Shown here piece by piece: positions 15,457-24,341 of a stretch of 28,026 nucleotides of DNA. The stretch covers positions 1 through 28,026 of the forward strand of contig DKAS01000186.1 in NCBI GenBank assembly GCA_002448875.1, in the 5' to 3' direction. The notes beneath the pieces are model-generated. The model was not told the origin of the DNA and ran no database searches. It saw only the letters and a program-made list of their open reading frames with translations. Position numbers and translations under genes: made by a program. The stretch is from Proteobacteria bacterium UBA6920 (GTDB lineage: Bacteria > Pseudomonadota > Gammaproteobacteria > SG8-11). Every line of letters starts with the position of its first letter. Position 1 is the first letter of the stretch.

Positions 15457-16400
15457 TCGCCGATATTCTGCCCGGCGGCCTGCAGGTCCGCGTGATAGGA
15501 AGACCGCACCATGGGTCCGCTGGCCACATTGCTGAATCCCAGACGGCGCGCGTCGTCGGCAAAAGCGGCGAATTCCTCCGGCGCCAGGTAACGCTGTACC
15601 GGCAGGTGAAATTTGCTGGGCTGCAGGTATTGGCCCAGGGTCAGCATGTCGCAGCCGTGCTGCCGCAGGTCGCTCATCACTTCCAGGATTTCTTCACGGG
15701 TTTCGCCTATGCCTACCATCAGTCCGGACTTGGTCGGCACCGTGGGCAGCTGCTCCTTGAACGCGCGCAGCAACTGCAGCGAGCCCTGGTAATCGGCGCC
15801 GGGCCGTGTCTGCTTGTACAGGCGCGGCACCGTTTCCAGATTGTGATTGAATACGTCCGGCGGCTGCGCCACCAGCTGCGCCAGCGCCGTTTCCACCCGT
15901 CCGCGGAAATCCGGCACCAGGATTTCGATCTTGATGCCCGGCGCCTGCCGACGCACCTCGGCGATGCAGGCGGCGAAGTGCGCACCGCCGCCGTCGCGCA
16001 GGTCATCGCGATCGACGGAGGTGATAACCACGTAGCGCAGGCCCATGGCGGCAATGGTGCGGCCCAGATTGTCCGGTTCGCCGGCGTCCAGCGGTTCGGG
16101 TTTGCCATGGGCGACATCGCAGAACGGGCAGCGCCGCGTGCAGATGTGGCCCATGACCATGAAGGTGGCGGTGCCGTGACTGAAACATTCGCCCAGATTG
16201 GGGCAGGAAGCTTCCTCGCATACCGTATGCAGGCGGTGTTCCCGCAGCACCGCCTTGAGCTGCGCCACCTGTCTGCCGTCGGCGGGTTTAGCGCGTATCC
16301 ATTTGGGTTTGCGCAAGGGGGTGGTGGTGGGTTCCACCTTGACCGGAATGCGGGCCACCTTGTCCTGGCCGCGCTGAATTTTCTTGTCGTCTTTGCTCAT
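15450..16400 (-). CDS. lipA: Lipoyl synthase
   Basis: Radical S-adenosylmethionine enzyme of 316 residues that inserts two sulfurs into octanoyl-protein to make the lipoyl cofactor of 2-oxoacid dehydrogenases and glycine cleavage H protein. The auxiliary cluster cysteines are C61, C66 and C72 ([12 protein letters not shown]), the radical-SAM cluster cysteines C87, C91 and C94 (CTRRCPFC). The conserved C-terminal RSSY, whose serine ligates the auxiliary cluster, is present in MVRSSYHAD. The ATG at 16400 overlaps lipB by four bases. The Lys/Arg-rich start is usual. It is the last gene of the leftward dacA-to-lipA group and nearly touches the convergent prepilin-like gene. Confidence 0.98.
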   Translation of the reverse strand: MSKDDKKIQRGQDKVARIPVKVEPTTTPLRKPKWIRAKPADGRQVAQLKAVLREHRLHTVCEEASCPNLGECFSHGTATFMVMGHICTRRCPFCDVAHGKPEPLDAGEPDNLGRTIAAMGLRYVVITSVDRDDLRDGGGAHFAACIAEVRRQAPGIKIEILVPDFRGRVETALAQLVAQPPDVFNHNLETVPRLYKQTRPGADYQGSLQLLRAFKEQLPTVPTKSGLMVGIGETREEILEVMSDLRQHGCDMLTLGQYLQPSKFHLPVQRYLAPEEFAAFADDARRLGFSNVASGPMVRSSYHADLQAAGQNIGDA

Positions 16401-17053
16401 GGGATGCTGTCTTGGCGGTGAACAATTGCACCGCTTGTCTGATATTCCAGCGCGCGCAGCAGGCAGGACGTCAGATCGCCGATGACTTGCGTGCGGGTGA
16501 TTTCCGGCCGGTAGGCGCTCACCTGGGTCACCGCCAGTTGCGCATAACCGCAGGGATTGATCCGTGTAAACGGTTCCAGGTTCATGGCCAGGTTGAGACT
16601 GAACCCATGGTAGCTGCCGCCGCGTCGCACCCGCAAGCCCAGGGCAGCGATTTTTTCTTCGCCGACATAGACTCCGGGGGCATCAGGGCGCGCGTGCGCG
16701 ACGATGTCATAACCCGCCAGCAGTGCTACCAGCGCCTGTTCGATGCCGCTGACCAGGCGGCGCACGCCCCAGTGCCGCCGCCGCAGATCCATCAGGATAT
16801 AGCCCACCAGCTGCCCCGGTCCATGGTAGGTTACCTGGCCGCCGCGGTCCACCTGCAGCACCGGGATGTCGCCGGGTGCCAGCAGATGTTCGGCTTTGCC
16901 GTTCAATCCCAGGGTGAATACCGGCGGATGTTCGACGAACCAGATTTCATCGTCGCTGGCGGCGTCGCGGCCGTCGGCGAACCGGCGCATGGCATCCCAA
17001 ATCTCCAGATAGGGTTGCCGCCCCAGGTCGCGGAAAATGACCGGCGCGTTCAC
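16397..17053 (-). CDS. lipB: Octanoyl-[acyl-carrier-protein]:protein N-octanoyltransferase
   Basis: LipB moves octanoate from acyl carrier protein to lipoyl domains, the substrate for LipA next door. The 218-residue product has [16 protein letters not shown] (70-85), the catalytic Lys134 in [17 protein letters not shown] and catalytic Cys168 in INPCGY. The start is a GTG at 17053, giving the family N-terminus [17 protein letters not shown]; the ribosome-binding site is weak, and coupling to the ybeD stop one base away probably helps. It overlaps lipA by four bases. Confidence 0.97.
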   Translation of the reverse strand: MNAPVIFRDLGRQPYLEIWDAMRRFADGRDAASDDEIWFVEHPPVFTLGLNGKAEHLLAPGDIPVLQVDRGGQVTYHGPGQLVGYILMDLRRRHWGVRRLVSGIEQALVALLAGYDIVAHARPDAPGVYVGEEKIAALGLRVRRGGSYHGFSLNLAMNLEPFTRINPCGYAQLAVTQVSAYRPEITRTQVIGDLTSCLLRALEYQTSGAIVHRQDSIP

Positions 17054-17054
17054 G

Positions 17055-17327
17055 TTACAGCGCCATCAGCACCAGCGGACAGGCGCTCAGCTCGTGGTAG
17101 ATTGCGTCCAGCTGTGCCCGGCTCTGGGCTTCGATGGTAATGGTCAGCGCCAGATAGTTGCCCTTGCCGCTGGCGCGGCTGTTGACCGCCTGCGCCTCCA
17201 GGCCGGGGACGTGGCGGCCGACAATGGCCAGCACCTGGTGGCTGAAATCTTCGACATTGTGGCCCATGACCTTGATGGGAAAGCTGCAGGGAAACTGCAG
17301 CGGAGATTCGTCCTGCGGATCACTCAT
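17055..17327 (-). CDS. ybeD: YbeD/DUF493 family protein
   Basis: Small protein of 90 residues matching the DUF493 (UPF0250) family: [11 protein letters not shown] near residue 12, then [27 protein letters not shown] and the ending ACPLVLMAL. The family has an ACT-like alpha/beta fold and is nearly always beside lipB, but its role is not settled; a regulatory part in lipoate metabolism has been proposed from context. The ATG at 17327 overlaps the aminotransferase stop by four bases; the frame stays open upstream but the extra residues come from the overlapping gene. It ends one base before lipB. Confidence 0.93.
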   Translation of the reverse strand: MSDPQDESPLQFPCSFPIKVMGHNVEDFSHQVLAIVGRHVPGLEAQAVNSRASGKGNYLALTITIEAQSRAQLDAIYHELSACPLVLMAL

Positions 17328-18181
17328 GCGCTTTGTTTCGCCAGATCTTGCTTGAACTGCTGATAGGCGGCATAAACCCGTTGCCAGACGTTCCCCGGTT
17401 TGCCCGTGCCCACGGGTCGACCGTCGAGCACGGTAATGGGCAGGATTTCCTTGGTCGAGCTGGTCATCCACAATTCATCGGCGCTGGTCAGTTCCGCCTG
17501 GCCGATGGCGCGCTCCTCGCAGACTACGCCCGCGCCCCGTGCCAGCTCCACCACCAGATCGCGGGTGATGCCGGGCAGCAGGTACTGGCTCTTGGGTGGT
17601 GTCGCCAGGACGCCGTTTTTGACCAGGAAAATATTGCTGGCCGCGCCCTCGGTCACCAGGCCGTCGCGGATCAGTATGGCTTCGGCGGCGCCCGCGTCCA
17701 GCGCCTGCTGGCGCAGCAGAATATTGGGCAGCAGGGCGATGGCCTTGATGTGGCAGTATTGCCAGCGGATGTCGGCGACGCTGATGGCGCCCACGCCCTG
17801 CTGCAGCACGGCGGCCGGCGGGGTCAGCAGCGGATTGCACATGGCGTAGACGGTGGGCGGGGTGTTGGCCGGCATGGCGTGATCACGCGGCGCGACGCCG
17901 CGTGTGACCTGCAGGTACAGCGACAGATTGCCGCCGCCGTTGCGCAGCACCAGGTCCTGCAGGATCTGCGTCCACTGCGCTTCGCTGTGCGGGTTTGCCA
18001 GACGGATCCCGTCCAGGCTGTCCTGCAGCCGGCGCAGGTGTTCGGGCAGACGGAACAGGATGCCGTGATAGACCGGAATCACTTCGTACACGCCGTCGCC
18101 GAAGACGAAGCCGCGATCCAGCACCGGTACCAGGGCCTGTTCCGGCGGCAGATACCTGCCGTTCAGGTAGATCATAATCAT
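17324..18181 (-). CDS. D-amino-acid (D-alanine) aminotransferase, class IV PLP enzyme
   Basis: Product of 285 residues of the fold-type IV aminotransferases (D-alanine aminotransferase, IlvE, PabC). It shows DRGFVFGDGVYEVIPVY (22-38), TRGVAPRDHAMP (93-104), typical of D-alanine aminotransferases, the PLP lysine Lys146 in CHIKAIALLPN, and EGAASNIFLV. It would interconvert D-alanine and D-glutamate, precursors of peptidoglycan. Neighbouring dacA, which releases D-alanine in the periplasm, fits this. ATGs at 18181 and 18175 are both possible; neither has a clear Shine-Dalgarno. Branched-chain specificity cannot be excluded, so no symbol is given. Confidence 0.85.
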   Translation of the reverse strand: MIMIYLNGRYLPPEQALVPVLDRGFVFGDGVYEVIPVYHGILFRLPEHLRRLQDSLDGIRLANPHSEAQWTQILQDLVLRNGGGNLSLYLQVTRGVAPRDHAMPANTPPTVYAMCNPLLTPPAAVLQQGVGAISVADIRWQYCHIKAIALLPNILLRQQALDAGAAEAILIRDGLVTEGAASNIFLVKNGVLATPPKSQYLLPGITRDLVVELARGAGVVCEERAIGQAELTSADELWMTSSTKEILPITVLDGRPVGTGKPGNVWQRVYAAYQQFKQDLAKQSA

Positions 18182-18191
18182 AGTGGGTTTG

Positions 18192-19337
18192 TTATTCGAA
18201 ATAGAGGCGGATGTCGTCCAGCAGGCTGTTGAACAGGGTGCCCGATTTTACTTCTTCCAGCGCCACCAGGTCACGTTCCGCATAGGACTTGTTGCCCAGT
18301 TTGACCGTCATCGTACCCAGCAACTGGCCATCGATGGTGGGGGCGATGATGCGTTTTTCGGTATCGACCACGGTCTGCAGCTTGTCGAACTGCCCGCGTG
18401 GTACGGTGATGTATAGATCCTCGCGCAGACCCAGATTGAGATTCTTGCGCGCGCCCTTCCAGATGGCGACCTCGGTGATGGGTTCGTTGGCTTCATACAG
18501 GCGTTTGGTTTCGTAGTAACGGAAGCCGTAGTTGAGCAGGGCTTCGGTGGCTTCGGCGCGCGCATTTTCACTGTTGGTGCCCAGCACCACCGCGACCAGG
18601 CGCATATTGTTCTTGCGCGCCGATGCCACCAGGCAGAAGCCGGCGGAATCCGTGTGCCCGGTTTTCAGGCCGTCCACATCCTCGTCGCGCCACAGCAGGT
18701 CGTTACGATTGCGCTGTTTGACGTTGTTGTATTCGTATTCCTTGGTGGCGTACAGGCTGTAGCTGCCCGGGTGATCGCGAATGATGGCTTCGGCCAGGAT
18801 CGCCAGGTCGCGCGGGGTGGAATAGTGCTCGGTGCCGGGCAGGCCGGTGCTGTTGCTGAAATGGGTGCTGAGCATGCCGAGCTTTTCCGCCTGCTTGTTC
18901 ATCATCTCGACGAATGCTTCTTCGCTGCCGGCGATGTGTTCAGCCAGGGCGACGGTGGCGTCGTTACCCGACTGGATGATGACGCCCTTGAGCAGGGTAT
19001 CGACGTTGACCTTGGCGCCGGGGCGCACATAGGTGCGCGAACCTTCCATGCGCCAGGCTTTTTCGCTGATCGTCACTTCATCGTCCAGATTGATGTGGCG
19101 GGCGTCCAGCTCCTCGGTGATCACGTAGGCCGACATCATCTTGGTCAGGCTGGCCGGTTCCATGCGCCGGTCGGCGTTGCTCTCGACTATTGCCCGGTGG
19201 CTGTAATAGTCCATCAGCAGGTAACCCTTGGCATTGATCTTCGGTGGTGGCGCCGCGGCGAACGGGTCGGCGGCCTGCGTCAGGGAGCAGAAAGACAGGC
19301 CAAGGCCTAGGGCGATGACGGGGAGAAGCTTGTACAT
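18192..19337 (-). CDS. dacA: D-alanyl-D-alanine carboxypeptidase (PBP5/6 type)
   Basis: Low-molecular-weight penicillin-binding protein that trims the terminal D-alanine from peptidoglycan pentapeptides in the periplasm. The signal peptide ends at about TQA/ADPF (residue 23). The active-site motifs are SLTK (63-66), SGN (123-125) and KTGHT (from 225). The C-terminal beta domain and a terminal amphipathic helix (TLFNSLLDDIRLYFE) for membrane attachment are present. The ATG at 19337 is preferred, 9 bases after GGAGG; a TTG directly before it (19340) is also possible. It is first in the leftward dacA-to-lipA group and has its own promoter candidate. Confidence 0.97.
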   Translation of the reverse strand: MYKLLPVIALGLGLSFCSLTQAADPFAAAPPPKINAKGYLLMDYYSHRAIVESNADRRMEPASLTKMMSAYVITEELDARHINLDDEVTISEKAWRMEGSRTYVRPGAKVNVDTLLKGVIIQSGNDATVALAEHIAGSEEAFVEMMNKQAEKLGMLSTHFSNSTGLPGTEHYSTPRDLAILAEAIIRDHPGSYSLYATKEYEYNNVKQRNRNDLLWRDEDVDGLKTGHTDSAGFCLVASARKNNMRLVAVVLGTNSENARAEATEALLNYGFRYYETKRLYEANEPITEVAIWKGARKNLNLGLREDLYITVPRGQFDKLQTVVDTEKRIIAPTIDGQLLGTMTVKLGNKSYAERDLVALEEVKSGTLFNSLLDDIRLYFE

Positions 19338-19369
19338 CAACGGGTGCCTCCGGTAGCTATGCTGCGCAA

Positions 19370-19375
19370 ATTATA
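19370..19375 (-). promoter_or_regulatory. -10 box of a candidate dacA promoter
   Basis: On the minus strand a perfect TATAAT lies at 19375-19370, in an AT-rich stretch of the 109-base gap between rlpA and dacA. Transcription would begin near 19363, about 26 bases before the dacA start. No good -35 hexamer stands 16-18 bases upstream, so activity may be modest or need an activator. Confidence 0.45.
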
Positions 19376-19437
19376 AGCAAATACAGTTTATCATCCTTGG
19401 GCTGACTATCCCACGTGAAAAGAATAAAGTCGCTTAA

Positions 19438-19453
19438 CGATTGGGGTTAATCG
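19438..19453 (-). terminator. Weak hairpin at the end of rlpA
   Basis: CGATT and AATCG (19438-19442 and 19449-19453) pair around a 6-base loop that contains the rlpA stop codon. On the minus strand the hairpin is followed by TTAAGCGACTTTATTCTTTT, which is T-rich but not a clean run. It may end the mre operon transcript weakly. Confidence 0.22.
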
Positions 19454-20301
19454 ATGATCACTCTGGCGTCAGTGATGCCCATGGCCTGCAATTGCGAAAT
19501 GTAACTGTCTGTTTTTTCGACGGTTTCGATGGGCCCTATCATTACCCGGAAAAACTCACCGGAGCCCGGGCGGGGCGGGCGTATCTGCGCCCGGTCAAAG
19601 CCGGCCTTCTGCAGGCGTTCGCGCAAACGCCGTGCATTCTCTACCACGCTGAAGGCGCCCGCCTGCAGGTACAGCAGCGGCGCGCTGGCCGGCAGCGCCT
19701 GGATCTGGGGCGATTCCGCGGGGCGCGGATTTTCCGGGTCGATGGCCTGAATTTCCACCGGCGCGGTGCCGTTGCGGTCCACGCCCAGGCGCACAGCGGC
19801 GGCGTAGGACAGGTCGATCAGTCGGTTATCGTGAAACGGCCCCCGATCATTGATTTTGACGATGATACTCTGGCGGTTTTGCAGGTTGGTGACACGGGCG
19901 TAGGTGGGCAACGGCAGGGTTTTATGCGCGGCGGTATATTCGTACATGCTGTAGACCTCACCACTGGAGGTGCGCCGGCCATGAAACTTGGTGCCGTACC
20001 AGGATGCGATGCCGCGTTCGCGGTAGCCGCGGGCGCTGGCCAGCACCCGGTAGCTCTGGCCGTTGACGATGTATTCCTCGGCGTTGCCGTAGGCGCTGCG
20101 GGGTTCCCAGCGGGGTACCGGTTCCTTGATCAGCGCCAGATTGATCGGCGCCGCGGGCGCCTGGTCGATGATTTCGTTGTCCGCCCGGTCCGCGGGACGC
20201 GGCGGCAGGCCGGGGCTGCAGGCAGTAAGCAGCAGCGGCCACAGTGCCGGCAGCAGGTGGTGGCGCCGGCGGCGGCCGCCCGGATCAATTGGTGACAACA
20301 C
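19447..20301 (-). CDS. rlpA: RlpA septal lytic transglycosylase (lipoprotein, SPOR)
   Basis: Outer-membrane lipoprotein of 284 residues. The lipobox LTAC places the lipid-bearing cysteine at Cys28, after an Arg/His-rich N-terminus. The double-psi beta-barrel (about 96-175) has GIASWYGTKFHGRRTSSGE, AAHKTLPLPTYARV and IVKINDRGPF; Glu115, His126 and Asp152 correspond to the catalytic region of the Pseudomonas enzyme, which cleaves peptidoglycan lacking stem peptides. A SPOR domain (about 208-284) targets denuded glycan at septa. The start is a GTG at 20301, with TTG at 20298 also possible; GGGAAG is just upstream. It overlaps mltB by 17 bases, at the end of the elongasome operon. Confidence 0.95.
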   Translation of the reverse strand: MLSPIDPGGRRRRHHLLPALWPLLLTACSPGLPPRPADRADNEIIDQAPAAPINLALIKEPVPRWEPRSAYGNAEEYIVNGQSYRVLASARGYRERGIASWYGTKFHGRRTSSGEVYSMYEYTAAHKTLPLPTYARVTNLQNRQSIIVKINDRGPFHDNRLIDLSYAAAVRLGVDRNGTAPVEIQAIDPENPRPAESPQIQALPASAPLLYLQAGAFSVVENARRLRERLQKAGFDRAQIRPPRPGSGEFFRVMIGPIETVEKTDSYISQLQAMGITDARVIID

Positions 20302-21289
20302 TTTCTTCCCGTTGCGCGAGTATCTGCTGGCTCAGCTGATATACCGCCATGGCGTAGAGCGGACTGTGATTGTAACGCGTGATTACGTAAAAATTCTGCA
20401 GCCCGACCCAGTGCTCTGGACCGTTGCTGTCTTCCAGCTGAATCAGCGCCCCCAGGGTGGTGGGCGGCAGATTCGGGTCATTGACCAGGACTCCCTGCTT
20501 GCTTAGCGCCGACAGGGTGGTACTGGGCTTGGGCCCCTTGTCGATCAGTTTTTTGTGCTTGTCGGCTTCGGCCTGGGCGCGGGTAATGATGGGGGCGCCC
20601 TTGCTCCAGTTGTGCTTGTTGAAATAATTGGCGACGCTGCCGATGACATCGCTGGTGCTGGTCAACAGGTCACGCTTGCCGTCCTTGTCAAAATCCACGG
20701 CATAACGCCGGTAGCTGCTGGGCATGAATTGCGGCACGCCCATGGCGCCGGCATAGGAGCCCTTGACCGTCAGCGGATCGAGTTTTTCCTGGCGGGCCAG
20801 CAGCAGAAATTCCTGCAGTTCGCGCCGGAAGAACTGTGCTCGTTTGGGATAATGGAATGCCAGGGTGGTAAGGGCGTCCAGCACCCGGTAATTTCCCTGA
20901 TTGTCGCCGTAGCGGGTTTCTACGCCGATGATGGCGATGATAATCTGCGCTGGTACGCCGTACTCCTGTTCCGCCCGCTGCAGCTCGTCAGCGTGCTGCT
21001 GCCAGAATTCCCGGCCGCCGTTGACCCGGGCGGGGGTGATGAATATCTCCCGGTATTCGTACCAGGGTTTACCCTCCGCCGGGCGGTTCATCGCCTCGAT
21101 GATGCTGTCCTGCACCTGGGCCTGCTGCAGCAGCTTGGTGAGAGCGGTGCGCTTGAATTTGTGTACCCGCACCATTTCGTCGACGAACTGGCGCATCGCT
21201 TTCGATACGGATTTCGGCGCGCACTGCACCGGCGCCGCGAAGGCGGTGGCCAGCAGGGTAAGCAGCAGAATAAGGCTTCTTGGCAGCAT
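20285..21289 (-). CDS. mltB: Lytic murein transglycosylase B
   Basis: Product of 334 residues that cleaves the MurNAc-GlcNAc bond with 1,6-anhydro product formation. The catalytic Glu124 is in IIGVETRYGDNQGNYRVLDAL, followed by GSYAGAMGVPQFMPSSYRRYAVDFDKDG, the family signature. A signal sequence covers residues 1-23; the cysteine at 23 is preceded by PVQ rather than a good lipobox, so it may be a soluble periplasmic form or a divergent lipoprotein. ATG at 21289 follows a strong GAGGGGG. It lies 39 bases after rodA and overlaps rlpA. Confidence 0.96.
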   Translation of the reverse strand: MLPRSLILLLTLLATAFAAPVQCAPKSVSKAMRQFVDEMVRVHKFKRTALTKLLQQAQVQDSIIEAMNRPAEGKPWYEYREIFITPARVNGGREFWQQHADELQRAEQEYGVPAQIIIAIIGVETRYGDNQGNYRVLDALTTLAFHYPKRAQFFRRELQEFLLLARQEKLDPLTVKGSYAGAMGVPQFMPSSYRRYAVDFDKDGKRDLLTSTSDVIGSVANYFNKHNWSKGAPIITRAQAEADKHKKLIDKGPKPSTTLSALSKQGVLVNDPNLPPTTLGALIQLEDSNGPEHWVGLQNFYVITRYNHSPLYAMAVYQLSQQILAQREESVVTN

Positions 21290-21328
21290 TCGTCCCCCTC
21301 GTCGGTTCTGGCTGAGCGCGTCGGTCGC

Positions 21329-22456
21329 TCAGGTCGGTAGCAGTTTGCGGTGCGAATGAATGGACATCAGTATACCGAATCCGGCCATCAATGTTACCAC
21401 CGATGTGCCGCCGAAGGAGATCATAGGCAGCGGCACGCCTACCACCGGCACCAGGCCGGTGACCATGCCAATGTTGACAAAGACGTAGATGAAAAACGTC
21501 ATGGTCAGGGCGCCGGCCAGCAGGCGGGTGAAGGTATCCTGGGCCATGGCGGCGATGTACATGCCGCGCAGCACCACGAACAGGTAGATGCTCACCAGCA
21601 GGCACACGCCGATGAAGCCGAATTCCTCCGCGAATGCGGAGAAGATGAAGTCGGTGGAGCGCTCCGGCAGGAAATCCAGCTGCGACTGGGTGCCGTTGAG
21701 CCAGCCCTTGCCGTAGACGCCGCCGGAACCGATGGCGATCTCCGATTGAATGATGTGGTAGCCCGCGCCCAGCGGATCGTTTTCCGGATCGAAGAAGGTC
21801 AGCACCCGCTTCTTCTGGTAGTCGTGCAGATGATTCCAGAGAAACGGCATGGCGGCGCAGGCAGCGACGAACATCAGCAGCAGCCAGCGCCAGTACAGCC
21901 CGGCGAACAGCAGCACGAAGAAGCCGGCGGCCGCCACCAGAATCGCCGTGCCCAGGTCCGGTTGCTTGACGATGAGCAGCACCGGCACCATGATCAGCGC
22001 CGCGGCGATGGCGATACGGGAGGTGCGCGGCGGCAGGGACTGTTCGGCGAAGAACCAGGCGATCATCATCGGCATGGCGATCTTCATCAATTCCGACGGC
22101 TGAAAGCGGAACAGCCCCAGGTCCAGCCAGCGTTGCGCGCCTTTGCCGATTTCCCCGGCCAGCAGCACCATGGTCAGCAGCACCACGCCGACGCCGTACA
22201 GCCAGGGCGACCAGCGCTCCAGGTGGTGTGGCTGGATCTGGGCGATGGCGATCATGATGGCGAAGGCCATGACGAAGCGCAGCGCCTGGCGGTAGATCAG
22301 CGACATGTCCTGGCCGCCGGAACTGTAGAGTATCATCAGGCTGGCCGCAGACAGGACCACCAGTCCGGCCAGCAGTGGTCCGTCGATATGCCAGCGGTCC
22401 AGCAGATTGTCGCTGGTCTGCCGGTTGCCGGTGGGCAGTAGTGCGCTCAGATCCAT
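21329..22456 (-). CDS. rodA: Rod-shape SEDS peptidoglycan glycosyltransferase RodA
   Basis: Polytopic inner-membrane protein of 375 residues that polymerises lipid II into glycan strands with PBP2. About ten membrane helices are visible. Family signatures are GAQRWLDLGLFRFQPSELMKI (106-126), the KQPDLGTA loop, STDFIFSAFAEEFGFIG with the catalytic Asp269, and PVVGVPLPMISFGGTSV. ATG at 22456 shares one base with the mrdA stop (TGATG), so expression is probably coupled to PBP2. No departure from the family was noticed. Confidence 0.98.
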   Translation of the reverse strand: MDLSALLPTGNRQTSDNLLDRWHIDGPLLAGLVVLSAASLMILYSSGGQDMSLIYRQALRFVMAFAIMIAIAQIQPHHLERWSPWLYGVGVVLLTMVLLAGEIGKGAQRWLDLGLFRFQPSELMKIAMPMMIAWFFAEQSLPPRTSRIAIAAALIMVPVLLIVKQPDLGTAILVAAAGFFVLLFAGLYWRWLLLMFVAACAAMPFLWNHLHDYQKKRVLTFFDPENDPLGAGYHIIQSEIAIGSGGVYGKGWLNGTQSQLDFLPERSTDFIFSAFAEEFGFIGVCLLVSIYLFVVLRGMYIAAMAQDTFTRLLAGALTMTFFIYVFVNIGMVTGLVPVVGVPLPMISFGGTSVVTLMAGFGILMSIHSHRKLLPT

Positions 22457-24333
22457 CAGGGCTCCTGTAACAGGGTGGTGGCCAGGGGTTCTTCGCCCAG
22501 CAGATAGGTGTCCATGGCTTTGCGCACCACCGGCGCGGCGACCGAGCCGCCGTGGCCGCCGTTTTCGACGATGGCCGCCACCGCGATTCGCGGTTCGCCG
22601 GCCGGCGCGAAGGCGATGAACAGGGCGTGGTCGCGCAGTTTCTTGTCCACGTCTTTTTCCTTGTAGGTTTCGTCCTGTTTGAGGCCGAATACCTGCGCGG
22701 TGCCGGTTTTACCGGCGATGTGGTATTGCAGGCCGTTGCTGATGCCCTTGGCGGTGCCGCGATAGAAGTGCACCACCCGGGTCATGGCGGTGACGATTTT
22801 CTCCCAGCTGGCCGGGTCGGTGATTTCCACCTGCCCGGCCTTGGTCGGTTCCAGGGTCTGGGTTTCGTGGCTCAGCGGATCCTGAATGCTGTTGACCATG
22901 CGCGGCGTGATGCGCAGGCCGCGGTTGCCCATGGTGGCCGCGGCCACCGCCATCTGCAGGGGGGTGACCAGCAGATAGCCCTGGCCGATGCCGATGTTGA
23001 CGGTTTCACCGAGGAACCAGCCGGCGTTGCGTTCCCGCTGTTTCCACTCGCGGCTGGGCAGCAGGCCGGTGAACTCGGTCGGCACGTCGATGCCGGTGCG
23101 GGCGCCGAAACCGAACTGCTTGAGGAAGGCGGAGATGCGGTCTATGCCCATGTTCGCCGCCAGCTCGTAAAAGAACACGTCGCAGGATTCGACGATGGCC
23201 TTGTCCAGATCGACGATGCCGTGGCCTTCCTTCTTCCAGTCGCGGTAGCGGTGACTGTCGCCGGGCAGCATGAAATAACCGGGGCAGAACACATTGGCAC
23301 CCTTGCCCGGATAGGTCAATTCCAGGCTGGCCAGACCGAGAAACGGCTTGATGGTGGAGCCTGGCGGGTACTGGCCGTGCAGGGCCCGGTTGTACAGCGG
23401 CTGGTCCGGCGACGCTGTCATTTCCTTGTAAGTCTTGCTGTCTATGCCGTTGACGAACAGGTTGGGATCGAACGACGGCATGCTGACCATGGCCAGTACC
23501 GCGCCGCTGTAGGGATCCATCGCTACCAGGGCGCCGTTGTTTTCCTTGTACATCTCGCTGGCGGCGCGCTGCACGCGCACGTCAAGATTCAGGTGCAGGT
23601 TCTGTCCCGGGGTCGGCGGGTACTTGTTGACCACGCGCAGGATGCGGCCGGCGGCGTTGATTTCCACTTCCTGGTGGCCGACCTGGCCGTGCAGGATGTC
23701 TTCGTAGTATTTTTCCACGCCGGTCTTGCCGATGTGGCTGGTGCCGTCGTAATTGACCTGATCCACTTTCTGAAACTCGGCTTCGTCGATGCGGCCCACG
23801 TAGCCCACGGCATGGGCCATCAGTTCGCCCAACGGGTAGTGCCGGGTCAGCTCCGGCTCGATGTCGACCCCGGGGAAGCGGTGACGATTGACGGCGAAGT
23901 TGGCCACTTCGCGGTCGGTCAGGCGAAAGCGCAGGGGAATGGATTTGAACGGCCGGTTGCTGCGCCGCAGTTTGTTGAAGCGCTCCAGGTCGGCGTCGGT
24001 GATTTCCACCAGATTGCCCAAAGCCGTCAGCGTGGCTTTGAGGTTGCCCACCTGTTCGGGAGTGATTTTGAGATTGTAGATCGGTACGTTCTGCGCCAGC
24101 ACCACGCCGTTGCGGTCATAGATCAGGCCGCGCACCGGTTCGATGGGCGCGATATTGAGGCGGTTGTCCTGCGACAGGGTGGTGAAGTGGTCGTGGTTCA
24201 TGATCTGCAGATAGGCCGCCCGGCTCACCAGCACCAGCGAGCTGAGTATGCAGATGACGGCGAAGATCACCACCCGGTTGGTGAACAACTTGCCTTCGCG
24301 GAGATGATCCTTGATGGTGATTTGAACGCGCAT
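22456..24333 (-). CDS. mrdA: Penicillin-binding protein 2 (elongation transpeptidase)
   Basis: Class B penicillin-binding protein of 625 residues that cross-links peptidoglycan in the lateral wall. A basic start (MRVQITIKDH) precedes a membrane helix at about 20-42. The dimerisation domain starts at PVRGLIYDRNGVVLAQN (66-82). The transpeptidase motifs are STIK (326-329), SCD (383-385) and KTGT (542-545). The ATG at 24333 lies 8 bases after mreD, and the end shares a base with rodA. Length and motifs are normal. Confidence 0.98.
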   Translation of the reverse strand: MRVQITIKDHLREGKLFTNRVVIFAVICILSSLVLVSRAAYLQIMNHDHFTTLSQDNRLNIAPIEPVRGLIYDRNGVVLAQNVPIYNLKITPEQVGNLKATLTALGNLVEITDADLERFNKLRRSNRPFKSIPLRFRLTDREVANFAVNRHRFPGVDIEPELTRHYPLGELMAHAVGYVGRIDEAEFQKVDQVNYDGTSHIGKTGVEKYYEDILHGQVGHQEVEINAAGRILRVVNKYPPTPGQNLHLNLDVRVQRAASEMYKENNGALVAMDPYSGAVLAMVSMPSFDPNLFVNGIDSKTYKEMTASPDQPLYNRALHGQYPPGSTIKPFLGLASLELTYPGKGANVFCPGYFMLPGDSHRYRDWKKEGHGIVDLDKAIVESCDVFFYELAANMGIDRISAFLKQFGFGARTGIDVPTEFTGLLPSREWKQRERNAGWFLGETVNIGIGQGYLLVTPLQMAVAAATMGNRGLRITPRMVNSIQDPLSHETQTLEPTKAGQVEITDPASWEKIVTAMTRVVHFYRGTAKGISNGLQYHIAGKTGTAQVFGLKQDETYKEKDVDKKLRDHALFIAFAPAGEPRIAVAAIVENGGHGGSVAAPVVRKAMDTYLLGEEPLATTLLQEP

Positions 24334-24341
24334 GGCAACGG

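Noticed and set aside
21350..22441. 363-residue plus-strand open frame opposite rodA
   Set aside because: Very rich in His and Gln, without motifs, and antisense to a clear RodA.
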